The notes under the pieces are model-generated. The model ran no database searches. It was not told where the DNA came from and was given only the letters and a program-made list of their open reading frames with translations. A stretch of 64,000 bases of DNA from Cucumis sativus (Eukaryota; Streptophyta; Magnoliopsida; Cucurbitales; Cucurbitaceae), in contig NC_026655.2 of the NCBI RefSeq assembly GCF_000004075.3, positions 1,488,001-1,552,000 on the forward strand. Direction: 5' to 3'. Positions 1-12,254 of the stretch are shown piece by piece (position 1 is the stretch's first letter; the number at the start of each line of letters is the position of its first letter). The translations under genes were made by a program, and so were the position numbers.

Positions 1-571
1 AGAAATTGTTGCATTTATAAAACTATATACTTGTAATTGTGATATGTACATATACAATTTGAATTCAATAGGGTATGGTTATGTACATATGGAATATTTT
101 CTTGATTTTTAACTTCTTCTTCACTAATGATATTAATCAACATTGTTTTCTTCCTCATTTTGGAATAATTAAGGAAAAAGGCATGAGAAAATTTTGGCCC
201 TCTTTGAAGTTTATTTCTATGTGTTTACAACTTTGGTAATTGGGAATGAATTTGGGTGTTTGTTGTTCATTTGTTGGACTTCATATGGAAATTCTTTTGT
301 CAATAATATTAATTACCAACAAACAGACAAATATATGTTCAATGATAGGTAATGTTTGAATTCAAGAAAAAACAACGAAACTGATAAATTTTTCTAAATA
401 TGAGTTGTACATTTATAGGTCTTTAATTAGTTGGATAAATTTGTAATATTTAGAGGCTAAATTAGAAGTTTTTAAGCATTCAAATTAGATAAGTAACAAA
501 AGTAGCTTATTCAAAATTTCTAACATAAAAAATTAAGGGAGAAAGAAACGATTGATTAGAACTGTATACTA

Positions 572-603
<32 letters not shown>

Positions 604-990
604 CAATTCAACTAAAAAAAATCTCTGAATTTTCATTAAGTTTGTGAATAAATTTTTTATAAAAATGAAAGTCTATTATATAATTTAGTTTATATACTTT
701 TAATTTTGTAACAAATTTAATAACAATATTCCATTCTTGAGTTGCTAAATTACATGTTTAACTAATTAAATGGTTACAAAATTTGGAGTACACTAAGATG
801 TAATATTTAGTCTAGTATTTTATAATAATAAAAAAAACACATTACATAATTTTTGTTATAAATAGAGTAATTATAATAGATAAGAATATTTTTTTAAAAA
901 ATAGATATATTAGGGAATGAATGATATAGATTAATATTAGAAATAGTGAATAAAATAATAAAAGAAAAAGAGTGAAATAATAAAGCAATA

Positions 991-1027
<37 letters not shown>

Positions 1028-1479
1028 GAGAGGAATGAATGGGGTGACGGTGGAGAGTTGAAAGTGGCCGTCTACTCCGCCGCCACTCCATCCCACACGT
1101 GCGTCCTCTCCTCTTATATTCCAATCCCTTTCTTCTTTTTCTTTTCTTTTCTTTTTTTTAATAATATTCATTCTCCCATTGGGCTCCCCCTGCCTTCCTT
1201 AATATTAGGAACTTGTTTCGGCCCGGCCCACATATACTCAGACAATAAAGCCTTTATTTCCTCTCTTGGTCTCCTTCTCTCTCTCTCTCATTTTCATCAT
1301 ATCCAATTAATAGTGATTATAGTTTTTTCATTCATTTCATTCTAACAAGCGCATATACTCGTGGACATGACCTATTGGATGTTTATGTATTAGACATGCA
1401 TACACTCCTTCTTCAATAAATTAAAATACATCAACCTAAGTCTTTTAACCATATAAATCTATCAATTCATTTATTTTTA

Positions 1480-1513
<34 letters not shown>

Positions 1514-2476
1514 TTTAGAAATGAATATTTTAGTAAATGTGTTCTTGTTGTGTTATATCCTTGATTTTAAAAATATAAATGTGTTCTCATGTTTGTTTCG
1601 TGTTTCGTATCTATGTCTTTTAGATTTAATTGGAGTGATATTGATACGTGATAGTACATATTGAATACGAGTCGAACTATATGTTATATCTCACCTTCTT
1701 GTTATTATGTCATCACTGTTATTAGTATAGATAGACTAATTGATTTTTCATATTAAATTATACAAAAGTTTGAGTTAGATTTTGAACTGGTTTTGAAAGA
1801 AATGTCTGGAGAGTTTTTTTCTAATTAGATGAATATCAACACCTGACCTTTAATGTGTTATCAATTTTTACATATCTAACTAATTAATAGAATTTTTTAA
1901 ACCAATTTTAAAAGTCCAAGAGTGTATTTTTTTTAATGGAACAAGTTTCAAACTACATATGATTTAAGCCTTTCTGAAAAATGAATAAAAAGTTTAAATC
2001 ATAATGTTAAGATTATATTCTTCAGGTGATGATTGTGTCTTCAAATACTTTGGATTCACATCTAATAATGTTAAGATTATATCCCACAAATTCAGTCTAA
2101 AGCCAACCATCTTTAAGATTCACAACCCCATTAAAAAAGCATAAATTTCAACAAACAAAATAATTCACTAAATTTAATTTCAATTCCATAATAAACACAG
2201 TAAATTACTCAGAACTAACAACCCAAAGACTTTTCTCTATATGTAAAATGAAACAGGGGACCCTAATTCCAAAATTGTATAATTAAATAAAACATTACTC
2301 ATCTCTACTACATAGTTTCATCTGAGAATCTTTGAAAACTATACAATAACCTCTTTCATCTATTTTGATTTAAATTTTAAACAAACCCAAGATAGAAAAT
2401 TATATATATAATATAATGAAAAGTACCAAATGAAATGGGAGTTTTTTCTTCATCTCTCTTGATGAGCTTTCCTTTG
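1..2476. other. AT-rich intergenic region with microsatellites
   Basis: No gene is supported here. The stretch holds an (AT)n run at about 580-602, an (AAT)n run at about 989-1026 and an (AT)n run at about 1486-1511. A GC-richer island at about 1040-1330 carries a CACGTG core near 1096 and GGCCCGGCCCA near 1220, followed by a CT-rich tract, so it looks promoter-like. I see no open frame after it that resembles a known protein. Confidence 0.6.
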
Positions 2477-2773
2477 TTAAGATCTGTTGTGAATTGGATC
2501 AGATCCTTTCTTGACTCCTCTTTTGTTGGATTGATTTGGGTCAAAGTTCATGGCTGGTGATGGAGCTGCTAAATTCAAATTTTTCTCATCTGATGAATCA
2601 GCTTTGTGGGTGTTGATAGTATTTGTGGATTTGAAAGCTACCCATTTGAGAGCAGCATCAATTGTGCTAAGCCCATTTGCTGTTGTTTGAGGCTGTTGAT
2701 CAAGAACACACAGCAAAAAACAAGCTACAACAAACACAAACCTCAAACCTTTCCTGCTAAACAAGGAACCCAT
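2477..2773 (-). CDS. CLE45-like: CLE45-like secreted signalling peptide precursor
   Basis: Single-exon frame of 98 residues. CLE precursors are secreted and cut to a 12-13 residue peptide sensed by leucine-rich receptor kinases of the CLV1/BAM type. Visible parts are a hydrophobic N-terminal signal segment (about residues 9-25, rich in V, F, L and C), a variable hydrophilic middle, and the C-terminal CLE box RGVKKGSDPIHN (residues 85-96) followed only by R and S. The GSDPIHN ending with basic residues before it is closest, from memory, to Arabidopsis CLE45 (RRVRRGSDPIHN), which inhibits protophloem differentiation in roots through BAM3. The length is usual for the family. A TATA-like stretch lies on the minus strand at about 2885-2896. 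Naming the CLE45 group rather than another A-type CLE is an inference from the short motif; membership of the CLE family is firm. Confidence 0.85.
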   Translation of the reverse strand: MGSLFSRKGLRFVFVVACFLLCVLDQQPQTTANGLSTIDAALKWVAFKSTNTINTHKADSSDEKNLNLAAPSPAMNFDPNQSNKRGVKKGSDPIHNRS

Positions 2774-3612
2774 TATTTCTTTTTTCTTTTTGTGTGTGTT
2801 TTGGTTTTGTGTTTGTACTCAACAAAACCAAATTCCAAAATTTGTTTATATGGGGAGGGGGAAATTCCATGGGGGGTTTATCCTTTTTATTATAAGATTG
2901 AAAAAAGATTCACACCTCAATCATAAGCCTGCCATAGAAGCAATACAAAGAAAAAGGCTGTTTTAGAAGACTCTGTCTAAGTTTGAATAAAAAGTTAAGT
3001 TGGGAACACCATTCTTGGGAAGCTAAGTATCTTTTTCCTCTCTCTTTCACTTATCTCTGTTTTATTTTTCATCCATAATTTTGTAATATATGCTCTTCTT
3101 CTCTACTTTTAACCTTACTATATATTATATGTTTAATTAAAACCACAAGATATAAACTATGTAATGAAGAAAAATCAACTGATATATATATGTTTATGTC
3201 ATATATGTGTCTGCTGCTTTATCTCTAATTACCTTGTAATCATTGTGTGTAACTTAATTAATATGACATGACATGATATCATTTATTAATGGTGTTATTG
3301 TAAGTGTGTTGTTTGGTTGGCTTTAGGAATTTTAAAGCATATTCATTCAGGTACATCAAAAGCAGAGATGTTGGGAGAATGGAGGAAAACAAAGGGAATA
3401 ACTAAACATATAGTTAATTAGGCAATCATTGATTATATTTTAGTTTTGAACTTAATTTAATATTGATTATGTCGGGTAAGTGACCCTATGCTTTACCATT
3501 TTTACCAACCATGTTATCCGTGAGCATAAATTTAATATTACATCTCATCTAGCACTCACCTCAACGTGTGAACAGTGAACTTGACACGCCTCATAGACTA
3601 CGTGCTCTTTTA

Positions 3613-3813
3613 ACGTATTAAATAATTCGATCTACCAAAAAGCTTAAGTTGTGGATATGGGTAACGATTTGAACCAAGACCACCAATAACTAGTTGTCTT
3701 GATATAACGTGTTAAACAATCAATTGATCCAAAAACTAATGCCTTCGTATAACCTCATCGACTATACCTATTATGATCAAATGTGTTAAGTAACTAATTG
3801 ATTGACCCAAAAG
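3613..3813. repeat. Three degenerate copies of a ~40-base repeat
   Basis: Segments at about 3613-3650, 3706-3743 and 3776-3813 each follow the pattern (A)CGTGTTAA-TAA-AATTGA-CCAAAA. The same consensus, with a CCAAAAGCTTAAG ending, is in my memory a common dispersed plant repeat of retroelement origin. The copies differ at many positions, so they are old. Confidence 0.4.
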
Positions 3814-5399
3814 TATAATTAAGGTCTCTCTTGTGGATAGTTGTTTAAACACAAAACCACGTAGACCCAATTAAACTTCAATGGTTTGAATAGTACATAA
3901 CTTGTTGGAGTAGTTGGTGTGATAGGAAATGTGATGGGTAAAGATAAATTGAATATTAAAAGAAAACGTGTTTATTAATGTGGATAGAAAAGAGAAAGAG
4001 AAAGAGTTGGGGGTGGGTTTGTAGAGAGAAATGGAGTTACTTTATGCTTTTGGTAGGCAAATTCCATAGAACTAAAAAGCTTAATAAAGAAGAAGAAGAA
4101 GAAGAAGAAAAGAAGAAAACACTTGAAGAATACATAACACTGTTTAGGTTAAGAGGATGATGTTGAATTGAATGCGTTTTTTAAGGGCTTTTTTTTTCTT
4201 TTCTTTTTGGCTCATATCTCTCTCTCTCTCGCTTATCAATGAAGACCATGACCATCTTTTGATCCACACATTATTGGGTTTTGGATTTCACTTTATTTAC
4301 CCAAAAGACAAAAATGTTTCACCCACATTTTCTTTTTCTTTCATTTAATTCAACTAATTAAAGGGAAACAAAGATGGGATTTAAGGATTGGGAGTTCTAT
4401 TTTAAGTTGTTTTTGAAAATTTAAAAGATGTAATTTAGGATTTAACTAGTTTTAAGTTTTTACAACTTACCAACAAACTTGATTCTTAATTATTAATTTA
4501 AAAGTATAAATATTAAAGTTTCGAGGTTAAATTATTACGAATTGTTATAAATTTAAAACTATTCTTTACATTTGGAAAAAGGTTAAATAAGATATTAAAA
4601 CAATTTAGAAGTGCTTTTTAGAATGTGGTTTTAGTAGGACAATGGACTTGACCAACCATCACCTCATAAAAATTTGTCCCACTTTTTCTTTTATTTTTGA
4701 TTAAGTTTGGAAATTTTAAAATCACTTAAGAAAAACACATAAATCATTTAAAATCAATTTTAAAAGTTAAAGACTAAACAAAAAAAAAAATATTATATTT
4801 TTCACACCCATAGAAAGTATAATATTAGTAATGCATAATTCAAATTGCTTTTCTTACCAAAACATTATCTCTCTATTATGTTTAACTATGAGTGTATAAA
4901 GTAGAAGTACAATAGGTATCCTTTTTAAGTTTTTTTTCTTTTCCTCCAAAAGAAGAAATGGACACTTATCTTTATTTCTAACATCATTTTTTATAATGTT
5001 ACTTTTCTTTTCTTTTCTTTGTTATTGTACTAAAAAGAACAATTAAGTAGAATTTGAAAATTTACATTTCACAATGGCATCATCACATTCAAATAGGACT
5101 CTAACTTTATTTTATTTTATTTAAGTCATTATTTAAACAAATAAAAAAATATTTATTATTGCAAATTGTTATTAGGGATATTTTTGGTTGTGGGTTTTGG
5201 TTTAACTCTAGAGGAAGGGTGTGAGAATTTCAAAATGTTTTCCATACTAAGTGAACATGGGAAAGTAGTCCATGCTCCTTCACCTCGTTTTAGAATACTT
5301 GTAGTTTGTTACAGTTGCATTTCTAAACTTTTAATTTCATTGATCATATTCTTGTAGTTTCAGAATGCTTGCAACTAACCTTTATTTTATATATATAAA

Positions 5400-5900
5400 A
5401 GACCAAGTGATTTAGTTAATGTTCGCATGAGATTTCGAGAGAAATATCATTTTGGAATTGAACTTTGTATATTGGATACATTTTTTAGTATTTACTATTT
5501 TGATGTTCTCTCTCAAATACAAATTAATGCTTAGAACTTCTTGGTGTTCGGTCTCTGGAATAAGTCAATTTGAGCTTCAATCTTCTAGAATCTAAAGAAA
5601 GTTTGATTTTCTAAGTCTTCAATCTTTCAAGAGGTGATGTTCTCGAGGTTGATAAGAATTTGCACGCTTAAGAACTTTTAGAAGTGCTTTAGTTCTTCCT
5701 CCAACCAAATATCTTCAAAATGAATGAAAAAGTATCTATTTATAGAGAATTTGTATGGACTTTAGGTGAATTTGAGCCAATTTGCTTGGTGCTTGGACTA
5801 GGCTTATTTGTTTGTTGGATTTGGATTTGGGCTCATCCATCTGTTAAACTTGGATTGAGCTTAGACTCATTATCCTTTTGGCCCATTTTTTATATATAGG
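5400..5900. mobile_element. Possible degraded LTR retrotransposon fragment
   Basis: The base composition is richer and less AT-simple than its flanks, with a TCTATTTATAGAGAA promoter-like core near 5735-5750 and CTCGAGG and TTCTTCCTCC segments that resemble plant LTR sequence I remember. No coding region, paired LTR or target-site duplication was seen. It would be an old, broken remnant; the family is uncertain. Confidence 0.25.
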
Positions 5901-6334
5901 GTTGTTAGATATGATAAAACTTAATTACCTAAACACAAACCACGTTATAATTATATTTGATATAATGACGTGACGAAATTTAATTGACCAAAATTTGTCG
6001 CTTAACAGTATTAATTAACTTATATAAGTTTAAATGAAGTATCATAAATTTTATTGTTTTCCATAGAAGGTAAATAGTTTGTTTTCTTTTCCTTTCTATT
6101 TTTGAAAAAAATATATCCCTATTTTTTATTTTTAAGAAACTAATAGAACTCTAAATTTACAACAAATAATTAGTATACAAAATTTTGAATTCAATAACTA
6201 AAAAATTGTAAGGTAATTTTATCACTTCTTATTATATTAAAATAAAAAGTAAAATTAAAGAATTTTTTCGAAAATAGATAAATAAAACAAGCTATTTATA
6301 CCTTGCTATATTTAATTTTTATAGAAAATAGTAA

Positions 6335-6600
6335 ATAGGAGAGTTTGCAAAAATAGCAAAGAAATTTATGATATACATCTTCAAAATTACAAAAGTAGCA
6401 AATTTAAAGGCAGATTATCATTAAATTATCGTTTGATTATCGTCGTGTTTGTCAAATTTGCAATATGCAAAAAGAATGTGTTATTAGGTTTTTTTTTCTA
6501 TCTAATGCAATTTTTCATCTTTACATGTAAATATTTTTACAATTTTTATTCTCATTATTTATTTTTAATTTAAAATAATCATTTTTTTTTAAATAGAAAA
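6335..6600. repeat. AT-rich dispersed mini-repeat, copy 1
   Basis: The run GTCAAATTTGCAATATGCAA followed by an A-rich, GTGTTAT and T-rich stretch (about 6450-6500) reappears, diverged, at about 25025-25075. Both copies are preceded by AAAATAG- and GCAAATTTAAA-type sequence. A shared non-autonomous element is likely; clear ends were not found. Confidence 0.4.
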
Positions 6601-6688
6601 ATAAAAACAAACAAAACCAAAAAATTACTGGTCTAAGTGGACCGGTGGAGTTAAACCAAAATATAAAGATGAATTTGAAACAAAAATC

Positions 6689-6735
6689 CCATATAAAACC
6701 TCGTCTTCTATACTGTACTTTGCTAGGGTTTTAGT
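6689..6735 (+). promoter_or_regulatory. Core promoter of the EMB514-like gene
   Basis: A TATA element (CATATAAAAC, about 6690-6699) lies about 80 bases before the ATG. GCTAGGGTTTTAG (about 6722-6734), a telo-box-like sequence common at plant transcription starts, sits at the expected start distance. Confidence 0.5.
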
Positions 6736-6774
6736 TTGAAGCTTGATTGTTCCAACTTGAATTCACAAATTACA

Positions 6775-8713
6775 ATGGCGGAAGAGACAATCCCTCAACT
6801 CGATCCGGAGGTAACCAACTCAGGCACTGAAGATATGGAATTGGAAACTACGGAACCGAAAGCTTCAACTGATGCTTCTGAAGCAAATGAGGCCGCTCCA
6901 GTAATTAATGGCGATGCTACTTCGAAGCGAGAGAGGGAGGAAAGCGCCGATGATGGCGTCGCCGATGGGAAGAAGCAGAAGATAGAGAAATCTGTTGAGG
7001 AGGAAAGGCTTGAGAAGTTGGGTGGAGACGGTAAGTGTGAGGAGGAACCTGTTCCTGTGAGCTTAGGCCCCAAGAGCTTTCGATCATCGGTGGAATTGTT
7101 TGATTACTTCTATAAGATCCTTCACCACTGGCCTGTCAACTTGAACGTGAACCAGGTATGATATTATTAACTTATTTTAAATGTGTCATAGTTCTCTGTT
7201 TTTGTTAATTGAAAGCTCGAGAATGATATTGAGAAAATACTAATTTTGTTATAAGGGATTGTTGGAACTTGGTTGAACAGTTTTAGCAAAAGGGTTTCTA
7301 TATAACTGCATGCTTATTCAAAAGGGAATCTCAAATGTCCAAGTTCTTTTTTATATTATTTGAATACAATGCTTGCTTGTTTGAATTATTTATGGTTTCC
7401 TGTTGTTGAGTATAATTTAATTGAAGACATAAAGATTGTATTGCTTCTTACTGCCAGTTAGATTAATTATTGTTGTTTGTTTAATTTGATAAAATTTGAA
7501 CTCGAATGGATATTCATCTATATTGTGCTCTATTTGGTCGTGTTATGATTCGTTTAGTTGATTCTTTTAGTAAATTTTTGTTGTTATGGCTGGATGGTTT
7601 TTCCTAAACTAAGTATGATTTTTGAGTCAGTTTCCAATATTTCTTCAAATGTTTTGTTGACGGTTGGTTGGTGTCCGTTTTACTCTAAACCTACTTACTT
7701 CTTTAGATGAGACTGTTCGACTTTATTAATTATGGAAAATGGAATCTGGGTAGTACTAGAAAAATCCCAGCCTGGAGGGATAAATTTTATTTGTTTCTGT
7801 GACGGATACTCTTTTACCTTATTTGCTCATTCAAGAATTTCTTTCAGCAGTTTATTTTTCTTGTGTTATGTTGTTATTCTTCAGGATTCCCGTATTCTTG
7901 ATTGATTGATGTCTGTGGAATTAATTAATGATATTGATATACTTTATCTATATACTACGGTATGGCTTATCCTGTGATGTGGAGCAAATTATTCAAACAG
8001 AAGCTATGGCTTCTAACCGTTTGTGATACAATGAGAACATTTTTATCAAATAATTCGTAATTAGAAATGCAGTCAAGTGTTTATCTTCTACTGTCTTAAA
8101 GCGTTTAGAAGTGTATTCCTTTAGGCTTTAGCTCACCTTACCATAACTTAAATGGTTAAAACATAAGCAATGCCAATTTTAGGCTTGAATTTATGTTCTA
8201 TGAAGAGTGTATTTCCTTAAGGTCCCCTATATTAACTTGTAAGTCGTGCTTTTCATTTAATTAACAGCCTTTCCAACGTAAAAGATAATCCCCCGAAGTC
8301 ATTGACTTGATTTGAAACATCTATAAATGATAATTTACATGATGAGAAAGCAGTGACTCTGTTAATACAATATTTGATATTTGTTTCTATGGCAGTACGA
8401 GCAAATGGTGCTGGTAGATTTACTTAAGAAGGGACATCTAGAACCAGAGAAAAAGATTGGCTGTGGTATTCACTCTTTTCAAATTCGTTTCCATCCTGAG
8501 TGGAAAAGCAAGTGCTTCTTCCTCATCCGGGAGGATGAGTCTGCTGATGACTTCAGCTTCAGGAAGTGTGTTGATCATATCCTTCCTCTGCCTGAAAACT
8601 TCAAAGGAAAATTTGATGCAAACAGAGCATTAGGCGGTGGTAAGCACCGCGGTGGAGGACGAGGTGGGGGTGGTGGACGTGGAAGAGGAGGAGGGGGTCG
8701 GTGGAGAAACTGA
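6775..8713 (+). CDS. EMB514: EMB514/DOMINO1-like nuclear protein (DUF3223 domain)
   Basis: Two exons, 6775-7155 and 8396-8713, joined in phase 0 at GTATGA and GGCAG, give 232 residues. The first ATG (MAEETIPQLD) is chosen; the frame stays open upstream without an ATG. Residues 1-100 are acidic and low in complexity, with a basic KREREES and GKKQK patch that could act as a nuclear signal. Residues about 101-205 form the DUF3223 (DCL-type) fold: SFRSSVELFDYFYKILHHWP, then LLKKGH and GCGIHSFQIRFHPEW, ending SFRKCVDHILPLPENF. The tail is rich in GGRGGG and GRGRGG, typical of RGG-type RNA binding. Arabidopsis EMB514/DOMINO1 is a small nuclear/nucleolar protein required for embryo growth, and DCL relatives act in plastid rRNA maturation. 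The nuclear tail favours the EMB514 branch. Its exact biochemical role is unknown. Confidence 0.85.
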
Positions 8714-10924
8714 TGTTTTTCCCAACACTTTTCAGTCTCACCACTTTGGACTCAATTTTCCTGCGAAGAATTTACCACAAAATCCCCACCAATTCAAGCT
8801 TCTTGGCCATGAGTTCAATGAAAAAAGTAGAGGAATAATTTTTTTATGCCCATAATTTATGCTTTTCTTAGCGTGCTTGATGTATGAACTCAAAATTATG
8901 ATACAATTTTCTGACGATAATTGTTAAAGGATGAGTTTTTATGTTAATTTTAGAGAGAATTAATGTCCGAATATTATCCAAGACTCTTAAATTTTGTTGG
9001 TTTTCTTAGCAATAATTTTGTATCGTTTAATTCTTTAATTTAATGATATCTCTGTTCTTTCTGATAGCTGATCTCAATTAAGTATTACCTTTAGACTCAT
9101 CTTTTTTTTCTTAATTTTGTTTTTCGAGTTGGAGAGGTAAATCTTTTGTATTTTTGGTCCAAAACTTATCTTTTAATCAATTGAGATGTGTATTCCTTTT
9201 CTTCGCTATGGAGAACCCAAGAATGCTAATTACAAACAACTTATTTTTGTAAATTTTACATATCAAAATGAGCATGGGCACGACTCAATTTTGCATTAAA
9301 TAAATCAAATAATATTGAATGAAAATAGGCTTTGTGGATTCCAATTAATTAAATAACCCAAACAGAACAGTTGAAAGAAATTTTAAAAAAATGTAATTAA
9401 CTCATAATGTAACTGATATATTATATGATCACTACTAAGTTCTCTCTAATAAACCTAATTAATGAGATGGATTTAAATTCCCACATTCCCACAATGATTT
9501 GATGATAACGAAGCGTTACATTACTTTATTTATACCCACAATTTAATCTCATAAAATTCATCAAAATATACATATAAATGAGTTGAAGTAGTGAGTGAGT
9601 GAACTCGGACATATGAACTGAGTTGGGTTGGTGTGTGGAAATGTGAATTATTGTAATGATTAACTCGGGAGGCTGACATTGTTATTAGATTAGACGGCTA
9701 AAGGGATTTGATACTTTAATTATCATTTTTAATGTTTTTTAGTGCCTTCATTTCATTGGCTATAACCCCAAAAATTAATTAATCAATATCCTACATGGCA
9801 ATCATGCAACCCTTATTATTATTGTTTTTTAAGAAAAAGAAAAAAAAACTTTTATCCAAAATCTAGATGTAAGATTTTATTTATAATCACAAGTTTTACC
9901 AATTTAATCTCCTATTTTATGTTTTTCAAGTTTATCATTTGATAAACAAAAGTAATATTACATTTTTATTGATATTTGTATGAGTTCACGATCGAATGAA
10001 TATTTTCTTTTTATAAATTTGCAAAAAAATCCACAAAACATAAAATCGTCAATCATATGAAAAATTTGAAATATATATATATTTATTTCCTAATTATTTG
10101 TTATAATTCTCAAAATCAATGTATTTTTATTAATATTTCCATTATTAAAATTTTAAAGTTTAGGAATTACGGTTCGATATTAAAATTTGTGTAAAATTAA
10201 GATTTCAATATTTCCGTCCACATTGATATTCTAATAAAGAAATAGTCTATCATCAATAAATTTAATTATATTAGTAATTCTTTAGTAACGTTGTTGCATT
10301 TAATTATTAACTTCTTTATCCTTATCCTTATTTATATAAATAATTTTACTAAAACCAATCTTAATAAAGAAAACTAATTCTTTTTCACAATGATTCAAAA
10401 CCCATTATTTGATAATGGATGATGAATGAAAATGAAAATGAATCTCAGTTTCTTTTCTTCAAGAGAAGTTAACAAAATCTCTCTCAAAGATTTCTTAACC
10501 ATTGGTTAATTCTGAAAAGTAATAATAGTTTTGAAAAATAGTTACATTTTTTTTTTGCCATGCACACACACACTACCTTTAGTGATTCCACTACTCTTCA
10601 TCCCTTTACTATTACTATTCATTCATTTATTATATATCATTATGAATATTTCTCTTGTAACTCTCACATAACCACTCTCCCTAATTACAATTAATGAAAT
10701 GATTAACTTTTCTTAATCTTATTTGGTTCATTGGCGGCGCACGTTCTCCCATTCTCTCTTTTAATTTCAAGTTTAAATTCTATTAACAACAACAATAATG
10801 ATAATTTCATTACTTCCAAATTCATCGTATCATTTTGTGAAGCATTATATATATTACGTATTTTTGCCTCTTCTTCTTCCCCAACTTCATAATCACTTAT
10901 TCTCTCTTAACACATTGCAGAAAA
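8714..10924. other. Intergenic spacer
   Basis: AT-rich sequence with no supportable gene. The first few hundred bases are probably the 3' UTR of the EMB514-like gene; the last ~100 bases (CT-rich, about 10865-10920) are the likely leader of the RKD gene. Confidence 0.6.
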
Positions 10925-12254
10925 ATGGACCCTTCATGGAGGCCTAAGTGTGAGATCATGCCGTCCTTTGAAGATTCATATCCTTTTTCATGCAATCTTT
11001 CTCCAATCCATTTTAGGTAATACTTATTTCAACACGTTCTGTTTTTTTTTCATACCTTTTATTTAATTTTATTTCTAATTACACTTTGTTATACAACAAC
11101 AACAATTAACAATAGTTCATATAGATCAAGCTACAACCATAATTATTCAGGGCTGGATTGGAACTACGCCAATTTTGGGTTACAAGAAAACATTTTTGAA
11201 GAGTCTTTTTTGGACCCTGAAGATATTGTGCCTATTAACACTTATATATCAGGTAATTCATTCATATAATGCATTAAAAAGTCTTTTTTTCATATATATA
11301 AAAATTGGATCTTTGTGTGTTTTTTGTCTGCAGAAGATGAGGTTGGGATTTGGAATGAAATGGATAATGGGGTATTTGGGGTTGTTGAGGAAGAGCCGCC
11401 ATTGTTACTGCTGGAATGTGGAGAAAATGAGGAAAAGGAAGAGATGGTGGTGAGTAATAAGAAGGGGAAGAAAAGATCAATGCGTTTGAAATCAGAAAAT
11501 GAATGTAGCAACAATAACAGTAATAATAATGGGAGCTGTTATTCATCATCAAAAATGTTGTCAAGAAAAGTAATACAAGAGTATTACTATATGCCTATAA
11601 CTCAAGCTGCTAAAGAGCTTAATGTTGGACTTACTCTTTTGAAGAAGAGATGTAGAGAATTGGGTATAGGAAGATGGCCTCATAGGAAGTTGATGAGCAT
11701 ACAAACCCTAATCAAGAATATTAAGGTATGTTTTTTTCTTGGGTGTAGCATATGAAAACTCTTCTTTCAAATGTTTTTTCTTCCTCTTATCTCTTTGGTT
11801 TTGTGACTTGTGGAAACGTAGGTGTGAAAGGATATCCATATCAGTCAAATATGATACTTAGGGTTTGTAAGTGTGTGTCACATATTTGCAGGAGCTGATT
11901 GAAAAGGGAGATGATGAAGAAGGAAATGGATCAGAGAATTATAAGTTGAAGAATGTATTGGAAATATTAGAGAATGAGAAGAAATTAATGGAGGAGAGAC
12001 CAGATCTGCAGTTAGAAGACAACACAAAGAGGCTTAGACAAGCTTGTTTCAAAGCCAATTACAAGAAAAGAAAGCTCTCTGGATTAATCATCAATAATAA
12101 CAATAACAACAACATTGATGATATAAATTCCCAAAGTTATTTCTCATCCTCAACCACTACCATTGATGATCAAGACCATGATGATTATGATGAAGAGATG
12201 AAGTATCTCTTATCTGATTGCTCCTTTTCTTCTGCTAATTGCATGTTCATGTAA
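10925..12254 (+). CDS. RKD: RWP-RK domain transcription factor, RKD type
   Basis: Four exons: 10925-11016, 11116-11252, 11334-11725 and 11892-12254, all with GT-AG borders and matching phases, give 327 residues. The N-terminus reads [20 protein letters not shown]. An acidic central part follows ([13 protein letters not shown]). The RWP-RK domain spans about residues 155-206: [37 protein letters not shown], then the signature RWPHRK at 190-195, where the fifth residue is R and the sixth K as in the family. A likely coiled region rich in E and K comes next, then an N- and D-rich tail. The protein lacks the large N-terminal part and PB1 domain of NIN-like proteins, so it belongs to the short RKD class. 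In Arabidopsis RKD1, RKD2 and RKD4 control egg-cell identity and early embryo patterning. Which member this is cannot be told by eye, though the neighbours suggest RKD1/RKD2. Confidence 0.9.

Larger units (their letters stand above)
2774..6774. other. Intergenic spacer with degraded repeats
   Basis: About 4 kb without a gene I can support. It contains a GAA-rich microsatellite (about 4089-4115), three decayed copies of a short repeat at 3613-3813, a possible fossil LTR fragment at about 5400-5900, and an AT-rich mini-repeat at about 6335-6600 related to one near 24.96 kb. Short frames here (for example at 3978-4160 and 5166-5357) look like chance. Confidence 0.55.

Noticed and set aside
842-1171. 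Minus-strand frame of 109 residues with a long tyrosine run
   Set aside because: The run comes from the (AAT)n microsatellite and the rest is low-complexity; no domain or homology.
6736-6774. Upstream start for the EMB514-like protein
   Set aside because: It relies on a TTG; the ATG at 6775 is in frame and well placed after the TATA and telo-box.
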